Assembly: GCA_013399895.1 (NCBI GenBank)
Contig: VXBA01001020.1
Location: 62,001 to 126,000, forward strand
Direction of reading: 5' to 3'
Source: Serilophus lunatus
Taxonomy: Eukaryota; Chordata; Aves; Passeriformes; Eurylaimidae
DNA length: 64,000 nt
Shown here: positions 13,833 through 26,940 of the stretch, piece by piece
Position numbering within the stretch: position 1 is the first letter of the stretch
How the letters are laid out: every line of letters starts with the position of its first letter
Position numbers and translations under genes: made by a program
The notes under the pieces: model-generated
Told to the model about the DNA's origin: nothing
What the model saw: only the letters and a program-made list of their open reading frames with translations
The model's database searches: none

Positions 13833-16800
13833 CTGGAAATGAAAAAGCAGGAAGGGGAAGAGTTAATTGTGTATGGAGAGGAAAGATGTGTCTCCTGGGT
13901 CTGGTGTTCAGCACTCGGCAGGCCTTTCAGATGCCTGTCTAGGAAGTCTGGGTCCTATGGGCTCAGACCTTGAGGTGACATGGAGCTGATGATGAGCTGA
14001 GTCTGCCCTATTGCTTCACACCTCATGTGGTGTTAGTTGTGGTCACTTGACCTTGGCTGGCCACCAGATGCCCACTGAACTGCCTTCTTAGAGGTATCTC
14101 TGCCCTGGCACCTGAACCACCTTCTCCCCCTCTTTCTTCACTGTCCTAGTCATCTGTACAGCTGTTTCTCCCATATTTTCTCACTTCTCTCTCACTATTG
14201 CTGAACAACATCTTTTACCCTTTCTTACACAGGTTTTCAGAGAGGCTCTCCCAGCATCACTGGCAGGCTCAGCTTTGCCAGCAGTGTGTCTGCTGGCACC
14301 AGCTGGAGGCAGCTGTCTGGCACAGGGCAACCCCAGGTTCTTTCTCACAGAAGCCTCCCCTCCAACACCCTGTCCATGGCAGCACCTGGCCACAGGCACA
14401 GCTGTGTATGAGGAAGTAGGTGGCCCTAGCAGGACATTATGCTCTTTCTGGAGGGCTGCCCCTGGCAGAAAGGTCTGTACTTAAAATGTACATTTGTTGG
14501 AAGCCATGAATGTAACGGGTGACTCACTGAAAGACTGGCACGAAATTACTGAGGTCCAAAAATCTAAAAGTAGTTGGGTTATTTTTTAAATCCAAATATT
14601 TTTGCCAAGGCTGTAGCAACATGGAAACTGACACTGCTATCAAGTAATTCTCTTCCTTGGATTTTACTTCCATGTGAAAACTAGAAGGTAGTTGTGGAAT
14701 AATTAAAGTCACCTCCCTTGTCAGCTGGGCTCCTGCTGCATGCTGGGGCATCCCACGTGCACCTGCACCATGGGGCATCCCTGGCTGACCCTGTGCAGGC
14801 AGAACTTTGCCCCCTTTATGCTTTCCAAGTGACACAGCATCATTTAGGTGAGAGGTAGGATATGGCCTCTCTTTATATATAATGTTGACAAATCAGAGTC
14901 TAATTACTTTAATTGTCATATAGGAAATGTTAGTAATGCAATACTTAATGGGAATCAAGAGGGTAGTTGAGCAGCTAGGAACTCTAGGATGATCAGTCCT
15001 GTACCTCAACAAGAAAGAAGGCAAACTACAAGACCATGTCAGACACGCTGAGTGAATATGAGACCAGATAATAAAAATGAGCCTTGGGGAGAAAAAAAAA
15101 GCCATTTAATCTAACTGAGTCATATGTTCACATGAAAGCCAAGCCCTTATCTTGTCAGTTTGCTAAGGTTTCCTGGTAGACAGCTGAACTTTGTGTGGCT
15201 ATCAGCACAGTGAAACAACTGGAAGCCTTATGTTCAGCTATGGGCATGTAAAGGCTCATTCATCTGTCTCCCAGTGATGCTATCCCAATTCTAGCCAAAG
15301 CTTGCTTCGTCTGACAAAGCTTCATCTTCTGTGGTGGCAAAAATATAAGGTTTTAGTAATCAGCAATCTTGGCCTAGTGAAAAGAAACTGTGTTCCAAAT
15401 ATAATTACAATGGGACTATCTTTAATATACGCTAAAGTGCATTTTGAGTAACTTGAACGTCAAGTAAATGTGCAACACTTAAAATCTGGAGGCCTATTAC
15501 CAATAAACTCCATACACTCTTCTTGTGCCAGAGATGACTTACCTAGATGCTGAAGGGCAGCTAATTTTATAAGGCTATTTATAGAGTAGTTTCTGGGCTA
15601 ATCTGGCTGGACATCAATCATTGCCATTTGAAAAGATGCTTCCTAAGGTAACTGAGGTGCTTTCTAGGATAACCTAGAGGTGTGGGTTCAGAATTGCAGT
15701 GGGCACTTTTCATTTAAAGGCTCACCATGCACTGAGCAGGTGTTTGCCTGCAAGGTACCAAGCACAGAATCAACAACACACTTAAATATTGCAAGATCCT
15801 CTGAACTGCTGGATAACCAGGCAGCACAATGTGAGTGCAGAATTGTTCGGGAAACAGTGTGACTCTGACCTCGAAATATCACTGTATCTGTAAGGTATTT
15901 AGATCAGTATTTTGCTTGATCCCTTTTTTTGCCAGCTTTACTGATGTAAAGTCATGAACAAATGGGGAAGAGGGAGGTGGAGTCTGACCTCAAGCATTAT
16001 CAATAGAATAGTGAAAATCTTTGTTTCATTTGGTTTTGTTGGGGTTTTTTCAGAAGACCAGCATAAAAATCTAGCTCAGCACTTGCACTGAAATTTCAGA
16101 AATACTCTTTAGAAAAAACAAAAATTCTTTTAAGAATTTAACAAATTCAGTCTTCCAGACTGAACTGGACAGGTAGAGAGTTAAGCACAGAATCAGAAAC
16201 TTTTCATAAATACAGGATCACGCTGCTTTCACAGTGTCGTTCCCAAGAAGGGACAGCATGTCAAAGTCAAATTTAATTTACAAATCAAGTTATATCCTTG
16301 CGAAGATGTGTCCAGATCTAAATGAGCTATGAGAAGAATTACACCTGTCCATAGCAGACAGTCCCTCAATGGCTATCTAATAAAGCTGTCAGCAGCAATC
16401 TTCCAGTTCAGGAAGGCCCAAGCCAGAGAAAAGCAGTGGGTTTTACTATTGTGCCTTGGGAAGGCATTGGCTACTGGCAGACTTGGACAGAGGCTGGATT
16501 CAGGTCTTGCCGGACCTCTGGTTAAATCCATATAGCCCTTCATGTCTGCAATGCACTTGTTCTACTTGCAGGGACAGGGTGAAGTGCTGTAGGTGGAACA
16601 CCTGGGAGGCAGATTTATCTGTGTGCTGTTCCTCCTGACAGCTGCCCCTTCAGGGAAAAAAAAATTAAAAAAACAAAGGCGTGCTTGCAGGTAAATGCCA
16701 TTTATCAAAGTGAAAAACAATCTACTTCAAATGTTAGGTTAATACTGAAAATGGCATTTTACACTTCCAGAGCTACTAGAATTTATTGCAGAAGGAAATT

Positions 16801-19338
16801 GCAGAATACTCTGCCATTTCTTTTAAAGCTTGGGTAGTTATGCAGTGTGAAATCTGTGTTGGCCACTCTCTTCTCAGAAGTGCATAACCACTGCAAGGAC
16901 TCCATCACAGCAGCTCCTGGGCATGGCAGAATGAGAGAGCTCTAGAGATGCTGGTGTGAAGGGGCCTGGGGAATTCTCATAACTCGGCTTCTCCCTCCAA
17001 GCAGGACTGTCACCCACACAAGATCGGGTCAGCCATGGTTTTTTGTGGGTGATTCGTGGAAACCTCTGAGAGAGGCGATTTGGATCTCATCTAATGGTGT
17101 GCTGGGAGAAAATGAAGTGCTAACAGTAGAAATAGTGCCAATAAATTTCAGGATTTGATTTGGCATTTCTCTTTTGGAGACCTGTTTTTCACTGTAGGGT
17201 AAGGAGTTGCAGTGAGATAACCAGTTTGGTATTTTACAAACCGGCCTTTCCATTTCTGATCTAGCAATAAACTTCACCAGAGGAATACAGGTGCATGCTC
17301 CTCTACAGATAATATAATTGTCAGGTGTTTGCAATTGCTCCATAGGAATGGATTTTTTAAAATATTGCAAGTTTTAATGGTTTGAAAAATAATGTATAGT
17401 GTTTAATGTGACATACAGCCAAGAAACATTTTAGTCAGAGCATGTACAGGAAAAAGAAACCATCACGATGAATGTTAATCAAATCAATTTCTATGCAAAC
17501 TAAAAATTTTTAAATGAAGTTTCTCATATTTCATTGCCAGGGGCTTACAAATATTTACTTTGGATCAGAAATAAGCAGAAGTTTCAATGACAATATGTAC
17601 TGCCTGCTCTTTTTCAGAAATATTTGTTAATACAAGAAAGCGTTTCATATCCTCATCATATCAACCCTGGGTATAATGCATTTTTGCCACTGCAAAATAT
17701 AAAATGTATGAGATCTCTGGGAATTTTACAAATTTAATTTGTTTTATTAAATAGTTCTAAAATATTTTTATGGACATTGATTTCAGATAATTTCAGTTCA
17801 AGCCTATCAGAGAATCCTTTTCTTCAGATATATTTATTCTCAGAAAATTTTGTCAGGAGACAAATTACAGGATCTAGAGATTTAACCTTTTATTAACTGC
17901 AACATGAAACTACTTTCTTAAAAATTGTCATGAAATCTCTTTCTCCATTGTTTTGATGAACACAAAATTAAACTTTCAGTACAGTCACTTTCCTGCATAC
18001 TTTTCTGAGACTTGTAAAGTACAAAGTCTCATTTTTCCTACATACAGTCCCTACAGGGACACTAAACTAAAACATCAAAAAACAACAAAGTACACTATGA
18101 AATTCCACTGATTTAAACTCGCTTGAACCACACCATTACCATACCTGGAGACTTTCAAACAATTTCAGCAAACCTATTTGTATGCCTTAAGATATATTAT
18201 CTATCTAAAAAGCTAAGTAGCATTCCTTCCTGCCAGTCTGCCCACAAAGCTTTTCAAAACAGGGGGATTTCCAGTTCAAACAAGAAAAAAAAAAACCTCA
18301 CTACTAAAACCCCAATACTATAGGAGAGGTACTAAAATTATGAATAGCAAAATTCAGAAGAGCATTTTTTAATATCCAGGCAGGTATTCAAAGTACTTTA
18401 TAGAGAATAAGCACTGAAATTACTTAAGGAGGAAGAGTTTTAGTGACATGAGCGGCTTTAAGCAGAGTTTTCTAAAGGAAGCTGCCTCAACCCCTTTTTA
18501 TAAGTAGACTTTTTTCCTTTTTTCTGGATACTTGGACGTGCCAGAGAAACCACAATTAAGTGTGCTATTATTTATCTCATTTTTAATGAGTACAAAGTCT
18601 AGTCTTGCAACCTGCAAGCTAAAACAGTACAGCATGTGTGCATTTTGTACTTTGGATACACATAAATTCACAGAAGTTGTTAAGTGTCCCCTTTTCCCCC
18701 CTCTTTAGTAGCATGCATGTTCAGGGACACAGACTGGCCAGAGAATGGATGTGGGGATGCAAAGAGGGCAGCACAGCCTAGTACGGCCAGCCCGGGACCA
18801 CGCGGTCCTCTTTCTCAGGAACACGCGTAGGAAACTAAAACCATTTGAGTAAATAAGGCTAATGCGATTCAGGCAATCTGTAAGTTAATTGCCAGCCGAC
18901 TTACTAGGGATTTGTAACCTACCTTCCATGAAAAGAGCCCTGTGTGATAATTGGGGTCCGAGTAATCAGCGCACTGTGCGTGCAGGATTTGCACGCGTGT
19001 TACCAGCACTGCATTAACATGCATGAGGGAACTTTGAGTATAAAATATTCTAACTTTCCATCTTTTTACTCGTTTTAGTTTAAGCCTTGAAGCTTCCCCC
19101 CCGCCATTTAAAAAACGTATTTTCTTTGATTTCTTGCCTTTTCAATAAAATCCCTTGAAAAGCTGGGAGAAGGTAGGCAAGCGCTTTGCTGTGTTTTCCT
19201 TGGCTGTCCGAGGAAAACAGCTGCTGAACATAATTCTGTAGCAATGACAGTGTGAGCAATTTATGGATGAGGAAGCAAGCCACTACACCGAACAAAATCT
19301 ATCTCGATAAAAGGGCTGAACTGCTGCTACCAACTCAC
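13833..19338. other. Non-coding stretch, probably ABCG2 intron 1
   Basis: No gene or clear repeat recognised. Mostly AT-rich single-copy-looking sequence with short chance frames on both strands. If the first exon at 19339 is right, this is the first intron of ABCG2. Confidence 0.4.
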
Positions 19339-19860
19339 CAGCAGCAGGTCTGGGTCAGTGCTGCAGGGCTGCTGAGGAGGTGGCAGAGGCGGTGGAAGGA
19401 GCACAGGATCCAGAGAAGAGAAGAGAAGAGCGTGGTGTGTAGAAGCGCAGCCCCGATGTCTTGCTCAGCTGGCCGGGCAGGGCAGTCCCACGTGTGTCAT
19501 CACATCTGCTGCACAACAGCCACGCTCCGGGAGCCGGATTCCCCGCGCTCCGTCACCCCGGGGAGTCTCCACCCTCTCCCTCCACGCTGGGGGAGCCAGA
19601 GGGCTTTGTGGGGAGGGCAGGGCCAGGACAAGCCAGAACTTTCACCCTTTCTTCTTCTAGCTGAGCAAGTCGTAAGCTGCAGTGCAGCGCCTCGTGGGGA
19701 GCTGGCCCGGGGCTGGCGCGCCAGGAGCGGTGACACTGGAGCCAAGCGCAGCATCTCCACCTGCCCGAGGCGGGCGGGGCTGGCTGCGGGGCATGGATGT
19801 CGTGGCATGTCGGACAAGGCTCAGCTGGTTGTGAAGTCTTCTGCCCCACTGTCCCGTGGA
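19339..19860 (-). promoter_or_regulatory. Candidate CpG-island promoter and untranslated first exon of ABCG2
   Basis: ABCG2 needs a 5' untranslated exon, because an acceptor (CATTTCCAG) sits just upstream of its start codon, with the exon beginning at 13832. The stretch 19440-19860 is GC- and CpG-rich, unlike its AT-rich surroundings. At its downstream edge on the minus strand is a good donor, CTGCTG/GTGAGTTG, with the exon ending at 19339. ABCG2 in mammals has a TATA-less CpG promoter and a remote non-coding exon 1, so this placement is plausible but inferred. A 301-codon frame on the plus strand (19252-20157) crosses this block; I see no homology and regard it as chance. Confidence 0.35.
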
Positions 19861-20699
19861 CAGGTACTACTGCGTTGGTATGTTTTACTTCAGTTCCAAA
19901 TTAGTGCAAAGGCTTTTCTGAGCCCGTCAGGGGAGGGTTTTCACAGGATAATACGTGGGCACGTCATTGATGCCACGGAAGGAACCAAAGCTGAGGCAGC
20001 CTTTGTTATACAAGGTAAGGGCGTTGGTCCCCACCTGAGGCCACTGGGTTGTGCAGGACACAGCTTTCCAGGAGCAGTGCTAACATTTGCAGTAGTATCA
20101 ATGACAGGCATGCCACTCCTCACATGCTTTGATTTCCAAGACAGCTGTAGTTTCTGAGACAAATCACCCCAAAGATGAAGCTGGCTAGGCTCTAGAAGAT
20201 GCTGGAGACACTATCCTGTATGAGGGCTCTTCCAGTGCTTTGACAAGAGCATGAGCCCATGCAGACACAATCCTTCTCTTTGGCAAACAACACAGAAGAC
20301 TAGACATTATGGATGCTTTTCAGTTAAAATCATGGCTTTTATGCTTTTTCCTAGCAAGACTCATTCCTAATTAGTAAACACCAAGGCAGCCTGTAAGAGC
20401 TACCCAGGTCAGAACACCACAAGGACAGACTTTTTAGCTGGCTGAAACCTTAGATAGGTAAGCATTTCATTGTTCAGGAATCATGCTCCTGGGATCTTGT
20501 TCCTTCCTTTTTCAATAATTTTTAATAATTATCCCTGTACTCTATTTACACAAGACTTGTAAGCATGTCAGCAGCTAGTGAAGGCCATTGCTTAGTCCCA
20601 GTAAGTTTTGAAAGGTGCGCACATGATCACATAGATGCAGAAATACTGTTACCTCATTCAGGGAGCATATCTGCAGCCTGGACCAGGAACCTCAGTGGA

Positions 20700-21605
20700 C
20701 CATTCATAGTATCAGATCTGGGCTATTCCCAGGTGTCTTGGACACAGGACTCAAAGGTATACTAAGTGAGTTTGCCCACAATACTACACTGGGAGGAGTT
20801 GTTGACTCCCTCAAAAGCAGGGAGGCCCTGCAGACAGACCTTGATAAATTAGAGGGCTGGGTAATCACGAACCACCTGAATCTCACAAAGACAAGTGCTA
20901 AATTCTGCACTTGGGATGGGGCAACCCTGGATGTATGGACAGACTGGGAGAGAGGGGCTGGAAAGGGACCTCATCAATGGCAAGTTGAGTAGGAGTCAGG
21001 AGTAGCCAGGAGGGCCAACTGTGTTCTGGGGGGCATCAGGCAAAGCATCACCAGCTAGTCGAGGGAGGGGACTGTCCTGCTCTGCTCTGCACTGGGGCGG
21101 CCTCACCATCGATATTGCGGCAGTTTTGGGCACCACAATATGATAAGGATATAAAGCTATTAGAGTGTCCAAAGGAGGGCAACGAAGATGGTGAAGGCCT
21201 TAGAAGAGAAGCCATATAAGGAGCAAGTCAGGTCATTTGGCCTGTTCAGCCTGGAGGAGACTGACGGGAGACATCACCAGGGTCTGCCAGTTCCTCATGA
21301 GTGGATGCACAGGGACAGGCACCAATCTCTCCTCTCTTGTAACAAGTGACAGGACCCAAGGGAATGGTATGAAGCTGTGTAATGGGAAGTTTAGGCTGGA
21401 TATTAGCAAATGGTTCTTCACATTGCTTGGGCATTACAACAGGCTTTCCAGGGAAGTGGTCACAGCACTGAGCCTGACAGAGTTCAAGAAGCATTTGGAC
21501 AATGCCTCCAGACACATGGTGTGATGTCCTGTGCAAGGCCAGGAGTTGGATCCAATGATTCTTGTGGGTCCCTTCCAAATCAGGATATTCTATGATTCTG
21601 TGAGT
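20700..21605 (+). mobile_element. CR1 LINE fragment with reverse-transcriptase C-terminus and 3' tail
   Basis: A frame at about 20738-20992 encodes a degenerate end of CR1 ORF2, with recognisable pieces such as TTLGGVVDSLKSREALQTDL and LEGWVITNHLNL. The CR1 3' region follows (gaggagactgacgggagaca onward). It ends in 'gggtcccttccaaatcagga' and a 'tattctatgattctgtga' tail. The element is 5'-truncated and carries stops and frameshifts, so it is inactive. Confidence 0.88.
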
Positions 21606-23560
21606 CAGAAAAAAACATAGCATTTGCACACAATGCAGTGAGAGGTGGCTGGCACTTATGCCGAAACAAAACCAACGACAACAACAAAAGGAGATGAAAA
21701 ACTATAGTTGTTTTGTTACCACAGATATTTGCTCTACAGTTAAAACCCAGTATGATTTAAGATTTTTTTAGTTGTGGGCACAGGGATCCTTGAGGTCATT
21801 TCTGAGTGGGTCAGTTCACAGTTGTTCCAGTCTCCAAACGTGGAGTAGAGTGTCTGAAGAAAAGCCCCAGCTCATGATTGCACTGGAGTCTGAAACAGTG
21901 AGTGAAAGGAATTCAGCCTGTCTTTCTGTAGTTCCAGAGGTGGCCAGGAGTTATTTAATTTCACTGGGAAATTTTTGCTCTTAGACACATGTACTAGCGA
22001 GGCTGAAGAGACTGTGTTATCAACCTGATGACATGTTGAATGGTCTTCTATAAAGATAGAACAGAGCTATTTACATTCAAATTAGTAATAAAAAAATACA
22101 GCATAGGAACATGATTCCTCAGTGATAAGATTACAGATTTCATTAGAGACAATGCAGTCCTTGGCATCTCATCACCTTTGCTACTGCAAGGCTCCCAAGG
22201 GGAGCAGGTGAACCAAGGGTTCATGTCCTGCTGCAGGGCTCAAAACATGTTCCCTTAGAAGTGACTTCAGAACTCAGTAATAAATTCTACCCTAATAATT
22301 TATGTCCTGTCTGTCTCCAAGGTCATGCCTGTCCCAGGTGCTTATTTGTCAGATAAGAATGCAAGACAAGTATTCCTGTTTCCTCATCTATCTTCGGACA
22401 TACCTATGGCAAATCATCAAAATACTTGTTAGTAACTGATTAAACAGAGTTCAACCTGTCACAGTTGTGTTTTGTGCTTGGTCAGATATGCAGCACACCC
22501 AATATCACACAGTTGAACTTTAGTCAGTTCACAGTACATTAACCCTGAGATGTTACACACATCATAGACGAGGTGTTGCTTTATTAGACAATAAGCTTCC
22601 AAACAATATGCATGTGCTGTTTAAATGTTAAATCTGAAGGTCACCATCAGCTGTCCATTAACCAAGACAGTAGCCAGAATCTGTGCCACCCTGTACTCCT
22701 CTGCAACCCTGCTCTGTCTTACAGGTGTCTTGCCTCTACTTTGCTTTCTATGCCAAAGTTTGGCTTACTTTAAAATTAATATACTTAAGAAATATCTAAG
22801 AACTGTGTTCCCTATCAGTGAACACAACAGTCCCTAGAGCTGCTACCACCAGCTCCTTCTAACAAGTTGTTGTACATTCCTTCCCAACTCTCTGATTTCT
22901 TTGGGAAAGCAAGTTCCAGAGAAAGAGTTGAAACACCACTGGCAAGCCCTACACCCACTGTCCTTAACACAAATACACAGAAGGACAAGAACAACTTGAT
23001 AGATACCCTCAGAGTTTTTACATCCATTCATTGCTGTTCTAACAGGTACCAGGGACTGATAGGTTTCCTTCTCACTGTTAAATTTCTGTGACTGTGTGCC
23101 AGAGCAGAAATGTCTTGTCAGCAACAGCAGAGCATTGCTGAACTCCTTCATAGGCTGGACTATGAAGCAGAGGTGGACCTCTCAGCATCCTTCTTCCCTG
23201 ATGCCCTCTAGTGACTGACACTCTGCTCTGTCAGCTCCTGCTGCACAGAGAATTCCTAAAACAGAGCTGTTTAGGGGCCGGGTCCAGGGGAAGAAGTAGT
23301 ATCCAGTTTGTTCATTAGTAACAGTGTAGGGTGTTAAACTGGGTGGTCTGGTTTACTCTCCTGTACTTCATGCAGGGAACTCCACCACTGCTCTGCCCCA
23401 GGTGAAACAAAAATGAAAGAACAGCCAAAGTGCTTCTCAAAAATGTAGAGAACCGCTCCGTAAAAGCAGGAAGGCTGTTTCAGGAAGGGCTTGGATTAGC
23501 TGTGCTTTTATCACCATCCAGCACATTAACACTCACACTGCATTACCTTTGAATTAAGGT
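21606..23560. other. Intergenic, nothing recognised
   Basis: Moderately AT-rich sequence with only short chance reading frames. I see no gene, RNA or clear repeat here. Confidence 0.4.
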
Positions 23561-23689
23561 ACTTGGAGTTGTGCCTTGCTGCATTATCTCATGTCCCTGC
23601 ATACTGTGCCCTATGGCAGGCAGTTCTCTTTCTGCCAGCCATGCCAACTGCCTGGAGGCACCTCCTGACTGCATCCAGGCACCTCTGTG

Positions 23690-24272
23690 GAACAACCCTG
23701 TCCAAAATAGAGCTTCTTACTGTGTACTTGGCACTGGTGAGGCCACACCCCAAACCCTGTGTTCATTTCTAGGTCCCTCACTACAAGAAAGATATTGAGG
23801 TGCTGGAGCATTTCCAGAAGAGGGCAACAAAGTTGGTGAATGGCCTGGAGCACAAGTTTAATGAGGAGAATCTGAGGGAGCTGGGGTTTTTTAGCCTGGA
23901 GAAAAGGAGGCTCAGAGGTGACCTAATTGCTCTCTACAACTACCAGAAGCAAGGTTTTAGAGAGGTGAGGGGCAGTTTCTTCTCCCAGGTAAACAAGTGA
24001 CAGGACGACAAGAAACGTGGGGAAATCACCCCAAGCCGTGCCAGAGGAGATTTAGATTGGATATTAGGAGAAATTTATTCACAGAAAAGGTGGTAAGGCA
24101 GTGGAACTGCTGCCCACGAAGTGGTGCAATCATCATCTCGGGAAGTGTTAAAAAGCCGTGTAGATGTGGCACTTGGGGACACCATTTATTGGTAAACATG
24201 GCAGAGTTAGATTGGAGCTTGGACTGGATCTTAGAGGTCTTTTCCAGCCTTAACCAGTCTATGGCTCTCTCC
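23690..24272 (+). mobile_element. CR1 LINE 3' fragment
   Basis: Contains the remnant of the CR1 ORF2 end (EHFQKRATKLVNGLEHKF, ELGFFSLEKRRLRGDLIALY, 23809-23940) and the 3' UTR. It ends at 'ttagaggtcttttccagcct' followed by a worn tail. Truncated at 5' and mutated. Confidence 0.85.
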
Positions 24273-26940
24273 AGATGTGTGCAGCATCTCTGTGCTTTCC
24301 CTGATGCTTTGCCACCTCAGGGTGCAGGTCAGTGCTCACAGCACAGCAAAGGCTGTGAATGCCAGCACACAGCATGTGATGTGGGGAATGCCTCCAGGTC
24401 CCCCCAGCCACACAGGAGACCCTGTATGTGCAGCAAGGCTCTTCCTGATGGCATGGCCTCCAGGACCAGCCACCCCCTGACATTATGTTTTGTGAAATGG
24501 GCTGTGTCTCATTTCTGGGAGCCCCTCACACAATTTCTGCTTCTGGAAGCAGTAGAAGCATCTATTCTCTGAAGTGTGCTGGAACTGAAATAACTGAATA
24601 AGCAGAAAAAGCTTAAAGTCTTGTGTTTTCAAGTATCAGAAGCAGAGCCTTTCGTGTTCAAGTTATGACAGTGATTGATTTATGACCTTGCCAAAAGCCC
24701 AGATTTCTGTGAGTAGCTGGAACTCCAATTAGCATGTAACACAAAGAAGCTTTTGGAAGCAGTAGGAGAATCTCTTCTCCAGAGTGTGCTAGAGCTGAAA
24801 TACCTAAGGGCTTCAAGTAACCTGAAGTGGAACATCCATTGCCTGTAATTAGCATATCATGTCCAGGAGCTGGAATTACCCGAAATGCAAAAGAAACTCA
24901 AGTGTCCATGATGCAAGTCGTAACAGGGCAAGGAGGTCTGTTGGCAAGAGCATCTTTTATCTCTACTGCAGAGCAGTCAGAACCATGATTTGGAGCTGGA
25001 GCTGTAAGAAGCAGGAGTTGAAATAACTCAGAGCTTCAAATACCTTGAACTGTAAGAAGCTGAAGCATCCACTGGCCAGAGCTGTGAGAACCAGGAGCAT
25101 CTCTAATCCAGAGCATCCAGTAGCTGGAGTGTCTATCAGCTGAAGCTGCAACAAGCCAGGGGTGTCTGTCAGCCAGGAGGCACCCAGGCACAGGGCTGCT
25201 CCCTACACGGATCCTTCCCAGCAGGGAGTCTGGCCTCTTCCCTTGGAGATTAAATACATGTCACATACTCCCCACTGTATGGAGTGTCTCAGTCCCATTC
25301 CTGAAAACAGAAGTGAATGGATCACCCCAGCTTTCTGGGGCAGCTCTTCTGAAGGGACCACCGAGGGGGGGGCTACAGGCTGCTGGGTGCAGCTGAGGCA
25401 GAAGCACAGGGCAGGGGTTTCTTTCACTGTACCTGAAAAAAAAAAAAGGAGAGATGCCACTCAGTCAGAGCTCCTGAGTGCACACCCCAGAGACCCTCAG
25501 GAGATGTCTGTCCCCCTCCCAGCCTAGAAAGGTCACATCTCTCCCCAGAAGGGCAAGCTAAGAAAGAGCATCTGCTATGCAGGGTACATTTCAGCACAGG
25601 GACTGTACCCACTGACAGTGAGCTGTTCCCAGCATTACACAGACCTGCAGTCAATGGAGTGCAGCTGGATCAGACCCCAACAGCTCTTGCTTCACCTTCC
25701 CCGAACTTTCTTCCTATCTCCCAAACTCCCAAAATATAAGGAATAAACCTCTTGAGAGTAGCTTTTGTCTGGAGGGCTGTGGCAGTTCCCACGTGGCACT
25801 GACCTCCCTCTGGCATTTTTTAGCCCACACTCATGTTCATAACAGTGCCAAGAGAGGCAGCAGGGACAGCCTCAACCCAGCTGGCCCTCAGAGGGGACTG
25901 AATGCTCACCCACCACTGCACAGTGAGGTTTTCCTGGCTATGCTGAGTACCTCCACCCTGGCCAGCAGCAAGAGCTTCTCTGCTTTGACAGCATGGCTGG
26001 CTGAGGCGCTGTCTGGTTGTTGCTTCGGGTCCTCACCAGGCATTGCCTGCAGCTCCTGAGACCCCTGATGCTCCTTGGATGAAGCAGGCTCTGGTGACCC
26101 TCACCCAGGCTTGGGGATGGCAGCTCCTGGCTCCTTGCTGCATCTCCACAGTATTACCTGTACGAATGAGGACACAAGGGCAAAGTTGTGGCAAGGAGCC
26201 GGCTCAGCACCAGCAAGGTTTTGCTGGTGGAAAAACCCCCAGCTCAAGCCCCATCCCTGCCCCATGCACAGCTCTGCTGCTCCCCCCAGCATCTCAGCTA
26301 TGGGATAGGGTGTCTGAGAGCAGCATCATGAGTACAGCCCGCATAGATCGCTGCCAAGGGGCACCTCCTCAAGCAAAATGCAAATTTTCATGCTTGTTTT
26401 ACAACAGAAAACAGAACCAGTAGATAACAGGCACACACTGACTGGGGAAAAGCTGCCAAAAATACCTCAGCCAACAGATTGGATTAACGAATCGGAAAAA
26501 ACCCTCACTTAAATAGGCTCACCTTAAGGCCCAGGGGAGGAACCTGGCAACTCCTAAGAGGAGTAACACTTCCCCTGGAGTGTGAGCAACTCTGCCCTAA
26601 TCTGCTCTAGCTGTGGCTGTTTTACTGCCATGTCTACTCGGGTGAGGCAGGAAAGGTGAGATGCTCTTTCTCTTGGGATGGCTGAATAGAGGCTGAGGGC
26701 TCAGGCTGAACACAGGAGAAAACTACAGACAAATTAAGGTAATCAAGACTGACAAGTGCAAGTTGAGGAAATCTGTTTCCACCCCTAGAGATGAGAAACC
26801 CCATGCCCTCGGTGGGGTTGGCCACACACCCTTTGCCCTTACTGCAGTGATGAGAATAACAAATGCCCATACCTGCCAATGGTGGGTGCGCTGCTGTAGC
26901 CATTCTTGTATCAGAATGGCCGTGTCCACTGGGATTCTGT
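24273..26940. other. Intergenic, no gene recognised
   Basis: No supported gene. A short A-run lies at 25436-25448. The part around 26049-26145 resembles 30393-30490 (see findings). Several frames longer than 100 codons here show no family features and look like chance. Confidence 0.35.

Noticed and set aside
15525..15600. Minus-strand TATA box (ctataaatag) with a nearby donor (CTAG/GTAAGTCA) as ABCG2 first exon
   Set aside because: The exon would be too short after the TATA box, and there is no CpG context. The site at 19339 fits better, though neither is proven.
19252..20157. 301-codon open frame on the plus strand
   Set aside because: It crosses a CpG-rich block where stops are rare, shows no domain or homology I recognise, and is overlapped by frames on the other strand. 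Chance is more likely than a gene.
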